From Chlorobiota bacterium (lineage in GTDB: Bacteria; Bacteroidota; Ignavibacteria; Kapaibacteriales; UBA961), in the NCBI GenBank assembly GCA_014191195.1, contig BJGZ01000004.1, positions 124,001 through 188,000 of the forward strand: 64,000 nucleotides of DNA, written 5' to 3'. The position numbers and the translations under genes were made by a program. Under the pieces are notes generated by a model. That model was given only the letters and a program-made list of their open reading frames with translations. It did no database searches and was not told the origin of the DNA. Of this stretch, positions 17,074-28,300 are shown piece after piece; position 1 is the first letter of the stretch; each line of letters begins with the position of its first letter.

Positions 17074-19565
17074 TCACTCCATTCCTTTACATAATGAGAA
17101 TATATATCAGCTTTAACTTTAGTCAAAGTTTCATCCATAGACTCAACATAAATCATAAATGCTGGCCGTTCTCTGTCTGGCAATAAGACAATCGTGCAAT
17201 CTTTTTCTACTATCTTTACTCCATCTATCAATGTTCTTTGAAGTCCTTCACTATATTCCATAGCTTTTCTCATCACAGTACCTTTCATATCCCATTTGCA
17301 TGGAATTGAAATCTGTTTTTGGGCATATTTGGGTAATTCTTCATGGAGGGCAGAAAATGTATAACCTGTTAAAGCAAGCATTTCAAGAACTTTTGCCAGG
17401 CTAAACATTCCGTCTGATGCAAATAAATATTCAGGAAAAATAAATCTTCCTCTTGTATCGCCTACAAATAATACATCTTTTTGCAGGGTTGCATCCATCA
17501 TTGCAGAGTGATTATTTTTAATTCTGATTACTTGAACATTATATTGTTTTGCAATAGCCTCTATTTCCATGCTTGCTAAAACAGGTACTGCTATAGAATA
17601 TGGTGCATGATCTTTATATGATTCTAATACTAATTTGGTTACTAATGTTAATAATCGATTAGGTGGATACCAATGTCCATGAGCATCTACAACTGCTATT
17701 TTTTCTGCAGAAGCGTCAATTTTCAATCCAAATTCATAATTCAATGCTTTTACTATGTCACCAGTTTCTGCAGCTTCAATATCTGTTCTTATATCAGAAA
17801 ACCCCTTGATTGTATCCATATAGCTATTAAGCGCTACCACATTTGCAGCTAATTTTCCAAGAAGAGTAGGGAATGTAACAGATGCTAAACCATTAGAATA
17901 ATCCACTAATAATTTAAAATGATGTTCTTTTATTGCATCTACATTCAAAGCATCAGTAAATCTAGCTGCATATGCTTCTGAACTTCTTTCAGGAAAAACA
18001 ATACTACCAACTTTATCATAAGAGACTCTTTTTATATCTTCACCAAAAAAGAAACGCTCTATTGATTTAGCTTTAGAAACAGGTAAATCTCTTCCATCTC
18101 CATTAAATAGAATGATATCTGTTGTTTCCGGGTGGCGAATAGATCTTCTGACATGGAATCCTGCAACTGCTTTACCATTTCTTAATTCTTGTCTGGCCAA
18201 TGGAATTGGTGTGATTTGTAAATCATTTACTGTAATACCGGTACTCATTAATCCGGCTAATAAAGCTCTTTGTGTCATTCTAGATACTGCATCAGCATCT
18301 CTACTAGCAACCACAGTAACACCTGCACCTAAAGCATTGCCGATAGATGCTCCTAATTTTGCTGCAAATTCTGGATTGATTTCCAGATTAGACAATCCAG
18401 TTACTCGAGAGCCTGTAAATAATTCTCTTAACCATTTTTCTTCTTGTACAAGTGACCGTGATAAAATAGCGCCTTTTTCTACTTGCTTTCTGGGCCATAA
18501 TTTGATATTAGGTAATAAAGTGGCATCATCTCCAATAGAGCAATCTTCTGCAATAAATACATTTTCGCTGATCGTTGCATTATTGCCAATTGTAGTACCA
18601 TGACAAATAACAGTATCTGTTAATGAAGCCCCGTCTCCGATTGTTATATTATCCCATAAAACACATCCAGACATCTGAACATTATTGCCAATCTTTACAT
18701 TATCTCCAATAGAGCAATATTGAACTTTAGAATAAGCGCCAATGCTAGTATGCTCGCCAATAACAACACTACCTTGAAGTGAAGATGTAGAATCAATATG
18801 TGAGCCTTGCCCCATATATGTATTACCATTGTTGGCCCCCTTTATGCTTACTTGTGCTTTTCCATGTAAAATATCTTCGCAAGCAATTTGATATTCATTT
18901 AAATTTCCAATATCTCTCCAATAACCATTAGCAATATAGCCATATAATGGCAGGCCAAGCTTAAGCATTAAAGGGAATAAGTCTTTACTAAAATCAAATT
19001 CTCTCTGAAATGGAACAAGATCTAATACTTCCGGTTCCAGAATATAAATGCCTGTATTAATAGTGTCTGAAAATACTTCGCCCCATGAGGGTTTTTCTAA
19101 GAATCGAGTTATTCGTGAAGATTCATCTGTCATAACAATGCCATATTGCAAAGGATTAGCAACACGGGTAAGCAATATTGTTGCCTTGGCATTATGTTCT
19201 TTATGAAATGCTAATGCAGCAGTCAAATCAAAATCTGTTAAAACATCGCCACTGATAATAATGAATGGCTCTTTTAAGATATCAGAAGCATTTCTTACAC
19301 TACCTGCTGTTCCATAATCAGCTGCAGCTTGAACATAATTCATTGATATTCCACATTCGCTACCATCACCAAAATGAGAGATTATATATTCTGGATGATA
19401 ATAGAGTAAGGAAACAATATCTGTTATATGGTGATTCTTTAATAAATGAACTATATGTTCCATCATTGGTACATTCATTAAAGGTACCATAGGTTTTGGA
19501 ATGCTCATCGTTAATGGACGCAGTCTTGTTCCAAATCCACCTGCCATAATTACTGCTTTTTTCAT
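17055..19565 (-). CDS. Mannose-1-phosphate guanylyltransferase fused to a degenerate phosphomannomutase domain
   Basis: Residues 1-235 form a nucleotidyltransferase with signature MAGGFGTRLRPLT and FLEKP. Residues about 245-370 are hexapeptide left-handed beta-helix repeats (GDNVKIGNNVQMSG). Residues about 375-836 have the phosphohexomutase fold. In that last part the catalytic loop reads VRRSIRHP, keeping one Ser (475) but not the usual TASHNP. The metal loop DGDGDR is replaced by DASAEK (617-622). Such fusions are known and usually annotated as bifunctional, but here the mutase half looks inactive for PMM. The first half should make GDP-mannose or another NDP-sugar. It is followed, with overlap, by the secreted galactosidase. 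Confidence 0.88.
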   Translation of the reverse strand: MKKAVIMAGGFGTRLRPLTMSIPKPMVPLMNVPMMEHIVHLLKNHHITDIVSLLYYHPEYIISHFGDGSECGISMNYVQAAADYGTAGSVRNASDILKEPFIIISGDVLTDFDLTAALAFHKEHNAKATILLTRVANPLQYGIVMTDESSRITRFLEKPSWGEVFSDTINTGIYILEPEVLDLVPFQREFDFSKDLFPLMLKLGLPLYGYIANGYWRDIGNLNEYQIACEDILHGKAQVSIKGANNGNTYMGQGSHIDSTSSLQGSVVIGEHTSIGAYSKVQYCSIGDNVKIGNNVQMSGCVLWDNITIGDGASLTDTVICHGTTIGNNATISENVFIAEDCSIGDDATLLPNIKLWPRKQVEKGAILSRSLVQEEKWLRELFTGSRVTGLSNLEINPEFAAKLGASIGNALGAGVTVVASRDADAVSRMTQRALLAGLMSTGITVNDLQITPIPLARQELRNGKAVAGFHVRRSIRHPETTDIILFNGDGRDLPVSKAKSIERFFFGEDIKRVSYDKVGSIVFPERSSEAYAARFTDALNVDAIKEHHFKLLVDYSNGLASVTFPTLLGKLAANVVALNSYMDTIKGFSDIRTDIEAAETGDIVKALNYEFGLKIDASAEKIAVVDAHGHWYPPNRLLTLVTKLVLESYKDHAPYSIAVPVLASMEIEAIAKQYNVQVIRIKNNHSAMMDATLQKDVLFVGDTRGRFIFPEYLFASDGMFSLAKVLEMLALTGYTFSALHEELPKYAQKQISIPCKWDMKGTVMRKAMEYSEGLQRTLIDGVKIVEKDCTIVLLPDRERPAFMIYVESMDETLTKVKADIYSHYVKEWSEWESKG

Positions 19566-19681
19566 ACCCTATTTTTTCTCCAAACAATTGAATCAATTGG
19601 TTTGTCTTTATTAATTCTATTAGTAAAATATAGATTATTTCTTGTTCTTTCAAGGAAGTAGAGATGTATATAAATAATTTC

Positions 19682-19759
19682 ACATTGATAATAAGCAAAA
19701 GGCCTTACTTTCTTATTTTTGTGTGATAAAACAGAGATATAAACATTGATAATAAGCAA
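19682..19759. repeat. Pair of 17-bp direct repeats upstream of accC
   Basis: ACATTGATAATAAGCAA occurs exactly at 19682-19698 and 19743-19759, with starts 61 bases apart. The copies flank a possible -7 element TATTTTTG at 19714-19721. The second copy ends just before the AAGGA-like ribosome site of accC. They could be paired operators or the scar of a small duplication. Confidence 0.8.
19714..19721 (+). promoter_or_regulatory. Candidate -7 element of accC
   Basis: TATTTTTG matches the Bacteroidota -7 consensus, 52 bases upstream of the ATG at 19773. No TTTG is found at the proper distance; the -33 position falls within or near the first 17-bp repeat. A protein bound to that repeat could activate or repress here. 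Confidence 0.35.
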
Positions 19760-19772
19760 GGATTTGAATACG

Positions 19773-21212
19773 ATGTTTTCTAAGATATTAATAGCTAATC
19801 GTGGTGAAATTGCTTTAAGGGTTATTGCAACATGTAAAAAAATGAATATTGCAACAGTTGCAGTGTATTCTGTTCCAGATGCACATGCTTTACATGTTAA
19901 ACAAGCAGATGAAGCTATTGCAATTGGGGGTTTTACACCAAGAGAAAGTTATTTAGTGATAGATAAAATTATTCAAGCAGCAATTGATACTGGTGCAGAT
20001 GCGATTCATCCAGGCTATGGCTTTTTATCTGAAAATGCTGTATTTGCTCAAGCTGTTGCAGATGCTGGTATCGTATTTATTGGGCCTTCTCCAAAAGCTA
20101 TCCATGCCTTAGGAGATAAAACTGCAGCAAGGGCATTAGCAATTCAATCTAAAGTACCTATTTCGCCTGGTTCTGATGGGGCTGTATCGAATCTAGATGA
20201 AGTAATAACTATTGCCTCATCAATTGGATATCCAGTTATTTTAAAGTCTGCTGCAGGTGGCGGAGGTAAAGGTATGAGAATGGTAGAAAAAGAGGAAGAC
20301 GTATTGGCTGCTTTGCATGGAGCTCAAAGTGAAGCTTTACATTCATTTGGCGATGATAGGGTATTTATCGAAAAATTTATTGTTTCACCAAGGCATATTG
20401 AAATTCAAATCTTAGCAGATAATCATGGAAAGATCCTCTATTTTCCAGAAAGGGAATGTTCTATTCAAAGAAGACATCAAAAAGTTATTGAAGAATCTCC
20501 GTCTACTGCAATTACTCCTGAAATTAGGTCCAAAATGGGTGAAGCTGCCGCACGATTAGTAGCTGAATCTGGTTATACAAATGCTGGTACATTAGAATTC
20601 TTGTTAGATGCTGATGGTAACTTTTATTTTATGGAAGTTAATACTAGGTTGCAAGTAGAGCATCCTATTACAGAAATGGTAACTCGTATAGATTTAGTAG
20701 AACATCAGATTAATATTGCTGCTGGACTTCCATTATCGATATGTCAAGAAGATATTTATCCTATTGGACATGCCATTGAATGCAGAATTTGTGCAGAGGA
20801 TGTGTATAATGATTTTTTACCAGAAACTGGAATAGCTGATGCTATAATTCTGCCTGAAGGCGAAGGTATAAGAAATGATACTGCCTTATTTGAAGGATTT
20901 GAAGTTTCTGTAAATTATGATTCTATGATTGCAAAATTAATTTGTTATGGTTCAACCAGAGAAGAAGCAATTGAGAAATCATTGAAAGCACTTGATATAT
21001 ATCAAGTAGCTGGATTAAAAACTACTATACCTTTCTGTAGATTTACGATAGATAGTCAAGCTTTTAGGACAGGTAAGTATTCTACTAAATTTGTGGAATT
21101 ATTTTGGACAGGGGATATTCCTGAAGCAATTCATCCTATTTTATTTGCTGCTGCTGCTTTTGCTAAGCATCATCATGACAAAAGAAGGACTCCAGTTTTT
21201 AAGCGTGATTAG
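19773..21212 (+). CDS. accC: Biotin carboxylase (acetyl-CoA carboxylase subunit AccC or related)
   Basis: This ATP-grasp enzyme carboxylates biotin on its carrier protein. The 479-residue product has the N-terminal block SKILIANRGEIALRV, the glycine-rich ATP loop AAGGGGKGMRMV (about residues 160-172), and the catalytic block MEVNTRLQVEHPITEMVT (about 288-305). It is about 30 residues longer than a minimal AccC, owing to a C-terminal tail. No biotin carrier or carboxyltransferase gene adjoins, so an acyl-CoA or pyruvate carboxylase partner is also possible. The ATG at 19773 is supported by AAGGA upstream; an earlier in-frame TTG lies inside the second 17-bp repeat. Its stop overlaps the converging GT9 gene by 4 bases. 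Confidence 0.93.
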   Translation: MFSKILIANRGEIALRVIATCKKMNIATVAVYSVPDAHALHVKQADEAIAIGGFTPRESYLVIDKIIQAAIDTGADAIHPGYGFLSENAVFAQAVADAGIVFIGPSPKAIHALGDKTAARALAIQSKVPISPGSDGAVSNLDEVITIASSIGYPVILKSAAGGGGKGMRMVEKEEDVLAALHGAQSEALHSFGDDRVFIEKFIVSPRHIEIQILADNHGKILYFPERECSIQRRHQKVIEESPSTAITPEIRSKMGEAAARLVAESGYTNAGTLEFLLDADGNFYFMEVNTRLQVEHPITEMVTRIDLVEHQINIAAGLPLSICQEDIYPIGHAIECRICAEDVYNDFLPETGIADAIILPEGEGIRNDTALFEGFEVSVNYDSMIAKLICYGSTREEAIEKSLKALDIYQVAGLKTTIPFCRFTIDSQAFRTGKYSTKFVELFWTGDIPEAIHPILFAAAAFAKHHHDKRRTPVFKRD

Positions 21213-22333
21213 ATTTGATTATCTGATGTTTGCCATTCAACTTTAGGATAGATTTTACAAAAAGCTGTATAAATTTGATCTACAGTTAATGAATTAACGG
21301 AATGATGATCTGTATATGCTATTTCATGTAAAGTTTTATAAGGCGTCCAAAGGGCTGTATGTGAATTATCATTTAAAAATAAACCTAAGGTTGGGGTTTT
21401 CCATGCAGCAGCAAGATGAATAGCTGATGTATCAGGAGAAATAATCATCGAAGCAGATTCTAGCCTTGCTGCATATTGATGAAAAGATTGACTGAATGGG
21501 GCGATACCAATATTACAAGCTTGCTTGATTTCTTGCAAGATTGCAGAATGCCTTTGCTCTCCAAATACAATAATTTTTATCTTTCTATCTATGATATGAT
21601 CTTGTATTTTTTTTATCATAGGAATAGCTAATTCAGGCATAATTGTTCTTGCTTGAACACTACCGGCTATGTTTAATGCAATAATAGATGCACCATCAGT
21701 TAATGAATACATCTCTTTTTTTGCTTCTACAATGTCTTGTTCACTATGAGTATATTCTAAGTCCAGATTGCATAGGCTTGGATTAATCTTTAAAGAAAGA
21801 AGAATTTGCGCCGTTCTTTCTACGATATGGACAGAATCTCTGTCTTTTGCTATCACGCAATGAGAATACATATGAGCATTGTGTTTATAAATGCCTATTG
21901 AATGCTTTGCTTTTGCAAGCTTAACTAAATATCCAGAGGTTGTACTGGGATTATCCAAAGGATCTATAACAAGATCATATGAATGTTTGGGGAGTTGTAT
22001 CAGAAGAGTAAGTATAGACTTTAACGATTTGTCATAAACAAAAATAGAATTCACATATCGTTGAAATTGTGATATGATAGAAAGATTTGCTTTTCCTACA
22101 ACAATATCTATGATTGCATTAGGGTATGTAGCTCTGATAACTTTTATACTTGGAATGGTGATGAGCATATCACCAATGCGGTCTGGCCTAATGATAAGAA
22201 TACGAGGGTTTTGTGGTATAATAGGTGCATCATTAATATCATTAATCATAATGCCAGAAAAACGTACTTTTGGCTGAATAAGTAGTTTTCGAATATATAA
22301 TTCTGCTGATTTTAAAGCACCTGAACTTGCCAT
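21209..22333 (-). CDS. Glycosyltransferase family 9 protein (heptosyltransferase-like)
   Basis: This 374-residue GT-B enzyme has the GT9 N-terminal block ILIIRPDRIGDMLITIPSIKVIR (about residues 43-65). The C-terminal donor-binding block is SMIISPDTSAIHLAAAWKTPTLGLF (about 290-315). Family members move heptose or other sugars from NDP donors to lipopolysaccharide core or similar glycans at the cytoplasmic membrane face. It starts 23 bases after sprA and probably shares its transcript. A second GT9 is at 59707-60870. Its true sugar is unknown. Confidence 0.9.
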   Translation of the reverse strand: MASSGALKSAELYIRKLLIQPKVRFSGIMINDINDAPIIPQNPRILIIRPDRIGDMLITIPSIKVIRATYPNAIIDIVVGKANLSIISQFQRYVNSIFVYDKSLKSILTLLIQLPKHSYDLVIDPLDNPSTTSGYLVKLAKAKHSIGIYKHNAHMYSHCVIAKDRDSVHIVERTAQILLSLKINPSLCNLDLEYTHSEQDIVEAKKEMYSLTDGASIIALNIAGSVQARTIMPELAIPMIKKIQDHIIDRKIKIIVFGEQRHSAILQEIKQACNIGIAPFSQSFHQYAARLESASMIISPDTSAIHLAAAWKTPTLGLFLNDNSHTALWTPYKTLHEIAYTDHHSVNSLTVDQIYTAFCKIYPKVEWQTSDNQI

Positions 22334-22356
22334 TTTCAGAATTCCAGTATAAATAA

Positions 22357-25300
22357 TTATCTACCGCCTGATACAGATACTTTGATATCCATACCAACTT
22401 GATATTTACTAAATCCAGGGGAGGCTGCGCCTTGATTTATTGTTGTTTCATATCTCATAAAAAAGCGAGCAGTTACTCTATTGCTGATGCCATACCGTGC
22501 CGAAGGTTCAATAATAATTTGAGTATTACCATCTAATTTTTGGCCTTCAGCAGATGTTAAATTTAACACATCATATGTAGAACGTAAAGTTCTTTTGTAT
22601 GTGGCATTTAAGGCAAATTCCATATCATTCTGTAAATCCAAACCCAATAACTTAAGCTTAAATCCACGTCTATTATAATTAGCTTGAATAGTAGCATCAG
22701 TTACAGATTCACCTTGAATTACCGATGAAGTAGGTTGTAATGTATAGTTTTGTTTGGTTGTAAATCGGAAAGATCCAGTTAATAAACCATTTAATTTCGT
22801 CTCGTCAAAAGTCATTTGAATACCAAACAATGGTTCAAATCCAGATTGTATTTGCTGAGATCCAGGAATAGTACCATTATCTGTTCTGGTTGAACTTTCT
22901 TGATATGTAGATTTATAAGCATGTTCAAAAGTAACGCGTTTTGCCAAACCAGAGAATAGAGGAAGTTTTTCAACACCATCCCATCGTAAAGTCCAATTCA
23001 TGGATGGTAATATTCTTAATATTTCTCTTGGTAAAAACCCCATAAAGTTGGTTCCAAGCCCATCCTCAAAAGAATTAGAAAGAGCGTCTCTTAAAGCTTG
23101 ATTTTGCCTTAATGTATCGGTAGGATATAAAGCAGAAATTATTGGCTTTTGATTATTATATAATTCAATAACATGTTCTATGGAATTATTAAGCGGAGCA
23201 AAGATTAAAAATTTAGGTAAAGATAAGTATGTACGATTATAGGTTGAACTCATTACGATATTTGTAAAACGAGAATTTCCTTCAGAATCGGTACTGTCTA
23301 ATTGATTACGATTAAAACCAAATGATGATTTCCAATTAATATCAATGGTGGCACCTGCCCACAATGGACGATTTGTACGGAATTCTAATTCTGATTTTTG
23401 AAAGAAATTATCCGGTAAAATTGAGTTCTTTGGTCTTTTTCCATCATATGTTGTAAAACGTATAAATGGAAAGCTAGAGGATGGCAATACAGAAAATCCA
23501 CCATGTGGTTGGGATACCAATCCTAATTGATATGCTGCACTTGGCCCCATAGAATTATCTTCATTCATTCCAATGACTGGACGCCAAAAATTAGTCATTC
23601 CTGTTTCGCCCAATACTCCTTGATTGATCGAAGAATTTTCTTGTTTAACATTCAAAGTAATCGTTTCATAATCCAAAAAGATTGTCTTGAAAACTCTTCC
23701 AATAGATTTAAATATAGAATAAGTAGAATCATTTGTTTTTGAACCCGCCGAGATACCCCACCATTTATCAGTTAATCCTTTTAATCGCAGATTACTTGTA
23801 AATCGTATTGTATTTTGAAAAGAGGATTGTTTTACAGCATCAGATACTAAAGTGTCTCTTTGTAAAGGATTTCTCCATGTATACGTAGTTGAAAATGTAC
23901 CAGTATTATCCATATAATTATTAAGTCCACCGATATCAGGAAATTTAGGCTTAATATTTACTGTTACTGTCTGAGAATGATTCGTGTTCTGTCCAAAATC
24001 AATAATTCTATCACCATTCATTACAACTCTTCTTACTAAATCACTTCCTTCTCTTTGTCTACCTGCATCATCTAATTCTAAAGGAACAAGAGTTCCACCT
24101 GTAGTGAATGAATAATCTATAACTGGATTTAAGAGCCCATTCTCAGATATTCTCCATGTAAATTGAGCTTGCCTAATTGCGGCAAAATCTCTGATAACTG
24201 GACTTGGAAAACTTAGATATCTACTTTTTTCAGTTACTCGAGATCTATTAAACTGAACCGAGGTAGAGAAAGTAGTAGGTAAAAAGAAGATTTTCCAATC
24301 TTTATAAATACCTAAAATTGGTATATCACCAATCCATGTTAATGGTTTTACAGAAACTGAACTTGGTAATTGAACGCTATAATCAGCTTTCATTCGCCAA
24401 TTCCATTTGAAGCGCTCCTCTACAACAGGAGATCTTTCATAGGTTTGTGAATAATCATAGCTAAGATTAATTTTATTGATTGTTTCTTTGATCAACCAAT
24501 GATTAACCGGTATTCCAAATTTAAATCCAGATAATGCCCAACTATCTTGTACCCTAATAGTTTGAGATCTTCTTCTTACCGAATCAGCAACCCGTGCAGA
24601 TTCAATTTCATCTCCATTGGTTCTTACTAATTCACTTTCATAAGCAGCTTTTGTAGCAGCATCAATTTTCACATCACTTTGTGCTGCAAATTGAGGATTT
24701 TCAACAAGTTCACCATGTGTATAAGAAATAGGAATTTTCATTTCTTTAAGTTCTTTTGGTAATAATTTATCCAAAGAACCTTGCATTTGAACATTCCAAT
24801 TTAATGTCTGATTTCTATTACCAAAGCGTTCTTCTAATCTATGAAAATTTGGATTTGACTGATTATACGTGGCATTTACAGTACCTAAATCTGCTAATTT
24901 TAATTCTGCAGATCCAATTCCTGCCCAATCTGTTGAACTTTCTGGTTCGGTAAGTCTTAATTCGTCTACCCACATATATGTAGAGAGATCCTCGGGGAAG
25001 CTTCCTGTTGTTGGATTTGCTATACCATATCCAACAAACTGTATTCTTGTTAAAATCGGATTTCCTTTGATGATATACTGAGTTTCTACAGGGATAGCAA
25101 ATCCTGGATCAAAAACTGACGATGTATCAATAAATCGTTCGGATGGATCTACAGGAACTTTATTTTGAGCAGCAACTTGCGATCTTTTTTCTTTTACTGA
25201 TGTTAATGTTGGTAAATCAATTTCTATATCGCGCCATCCTTCTAATAGGGGACGTCTTATTTCATAATAATTAGCAGAATCTAAACCAAAGCGGACAAAT

Positions 25301-28300
25301 GCTTGTGCTTTTGTACTTGCCCCATAGGGAATTAAATTGGGCATAGATCCATCGCCATGTAAAAAGAACTTTAATTTTTTATAATAAAACACATCCAAGT
25401 TTCGCATGATACGAACTGCCATTCTTTCTTGTCCGGCTGGTAGATTTTTTACGCCTATCGATAAAGACTGTTCATTTAGGCGAACATCCTGCATTGGGTC
25501 TGGATTATTAATTTGCCTAGGGCGCTGAACTCCAGGTGGTAAGGAATATTTATCTGGTAATCCGCTATTTTCTTCAATACCTACATATTGAACACTTAAG
25601 ATGCTATCATTGGCATTTACATTTGGTTGATATCCATTATTTCTTATCCATTGTCCACCTGTAAATTTCCATTCAGCTATATTTAATACAATGGGTGCAC
25701 CCTTAAACCATACTCTAACATATTGAATATTAGAAAATGTTGGATTGCCTACTGTTCTGGTTGGACGTCTTAATGGAATCCTGAAAAAATACCAGCCGGC
25801 CCCTTGCTTTCCTTCACCTACAATCTGAGGATTTCTTCTTGCATCTAAATCGAGATTCACTTTATAGCTAAAGTAACTATTATCTAAAGCTATCGTTTGG
25901 CCATTATTATTATTAAGAATTTCTCTATCAGGAAATTGTCCAGATTCTGCAAGAGTTGCATTATTTTCAAAATTATTATAAAACCTAAACATCGTATCGG
26001 TTTGAAACTGCCTGTCAATCTGGAAATTAAAGTAATAATTATCTCTAGCAGGATCTTTTTCTTGATTGAGTGGATATGGATATGAAATGCCAGGTATAGA
26101 AGAATTCTTTTCATCTTGATCACTAATGGCATCATATCCTACATCTTCACCTAAATCTATAATATTATTTGGTATAGGGCTTTCTTTGGTAATGCCATCT
26201 TCAGTATTTAATGTAGAATTTCCAATCACATCTTCACTGATTTGTCCTAAATCTATCCACATCTCGGAATTAGAAAATAAGACATCGAATTTTACTACCA
26301 TTTCTAGATAATCAATATTCTCTGTTTCAAAATTGGTATTAAAAGTAGAAAATAATCGCTGAATTCCCCCCCAAGTTCTACTCTGATTCCTTGATAAATA
26401 GTCTAAATACTTAAGTGAATCTTGTTCAAAAACAGGATTTAATCTATCTACGAAATTTGGATTCCGATTATAAATACCGCGATATTCAGGGAAAAACCTA
26501 AGTTTTAAATCATTGATCGTTGTTAATCTGCCTCTGGTATCTCGATTTGGATATACATCTGTAATTGGAGTTTGCCCCAAGAAATATTGATACCAATAAC
26601 TTTGTCCTCTGAACCAAGATTCTGCTTTCGAAAGTGGATCATCATATAAAGTAGAATCTTCTGGTATTGATATATGAGCCCATTGCTGAGGAGTTAAACC
26701 AAGAGAAATACTTCTCTGAGCACCTTCAAAATCATCTACATATGCAACTGCAGCGCCATTATCAGAGGGTATATCAGAAATCCTTTTATTTGGTGTAGGT
26801 AGCATTGCTGCAACTTCGCCACGAAGTGTTAATGTGGATTTTTCTTTAGTATCATAAAAAGGCATCGCATCTAATGCTTTTGTTAAAAAAGGTAAAGTTA
26901 GATTTAGATTTCCATCTAAGCCAATCATCGTATTTGATACGGGCTCTTCATTTACTCTTACTCTATCAAAAATCAAAGCTTGATTATAATGCATAAATGT
27001 TAAACCAAGATTTCCACTTCCTGATCTTCTTTTGAACACTTCCATATCTGCTCTTAATCCAAGCATTGTTTTTGTTGCAAGATTGAATAAGTCATTTTGT
27101 TCATATTCAATGCTCAGATTAGCATTTGGTAATGATGCCCTTGGATTTGTTAATGTAACTTGTCCAGTAAAATATTCTACATAATAGTCTTGATTTTCTT
27201 TAAGTGGTGAGCCATCTAATGTAACTTTTACGCTTCCTGGTGATAAATTGAATGCTCCTAAAGAAATCTTACCTCCACCAGTATTCATGGTCCCTGTGGC
27301 TTCTCCACTGATTAAAAATCTATCTTTATCATTGGATCTTTTAGCAATTTCCACTATTTCATTATATACTTGGGGATACCGATATCGATTGGCTATTTGT
27401 GGTGAACCCTGCGCAGAAAAATAATGAACTAATCCACTATCAAAAGGCATCCTTTCAGGAAATATGATTTCGCCTCTTACTGGATTAAAAAATGGTGATC
27501 CTTGTTGTTGATATTGAACTGGCAATTGTGAAGTTGGTGTTGTAACTCCTGTTCCACCAGTATTTCCAGTATTCATTTGATTCTGTTGCTGCTGTTGCTG
27601 AGGACTCCCTAAATCGAACATTCCATCTGGTTTTGCTGTTCCATCAGAGTTATTTACTCTATCCACACCAAGTATTGTAACAACTTTATCACTAGAGCCT
27701 TCAAGTACATCAGAAGAGTCATTATTTGCCCTCATATACCATATATTTAATTTCAAATCTGCCAGATTTACATTTGTTTGGCCAATACTAAATATATTTC
27801 TCATTTGGCGTTTCCATATAGTAGAAAAACCAGGTTGCATATTTGGACGATATACCAATTTTAACAATAAAGTATCTTTAGGCTGTAATGTATTAGAAAT
27901 AGTTCCAAAATCAACATCATCTGATGCATTGCTGGTAAGGCCTTCTATTCTGTATGCAACGCCATAACTTCTATCTGTTTTAAGCCCCGTAATTGTTAAT
28001 CTTCCCAAATTCTCATCGTATTGATAGAATTTAGAATCTAATTTTAAATATTTTCCTCTTTCTGTAAATCCCGCTATAGGTGGAATACTTTTTAATGAAG
28101 CTGGATAATAAGAGGGGATTGCACCTACACGATTAATAGCACTTAAGGTATCAATTAAAATTCCTTCTGCTGCCTGCGATGCTTGCTGAACATCAACTGT
28201 TGATTCGTATACTTCTAGCAGTTTTATTCGATTATATCGTGCTTGCGCCGTATTTGGTAATAAGGGTATCTGAGCCTTATAATATGTATCCCAGATTCCA

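Noticed and set aside
19566-19698. Minus-strand open frames in the spacer before accC
   Set aside because: They lack ribosome sites, include part of the neighbouring gene in another frame, and their similar starts come from the two copies of the 17-bp repeat.
27585-27610. CAG/CAA run as an unstable trinucleotide repeat
   Set aside because: It is short and mixed, encoding a brief Gln-rich linker in SprA; no sign of expansion.
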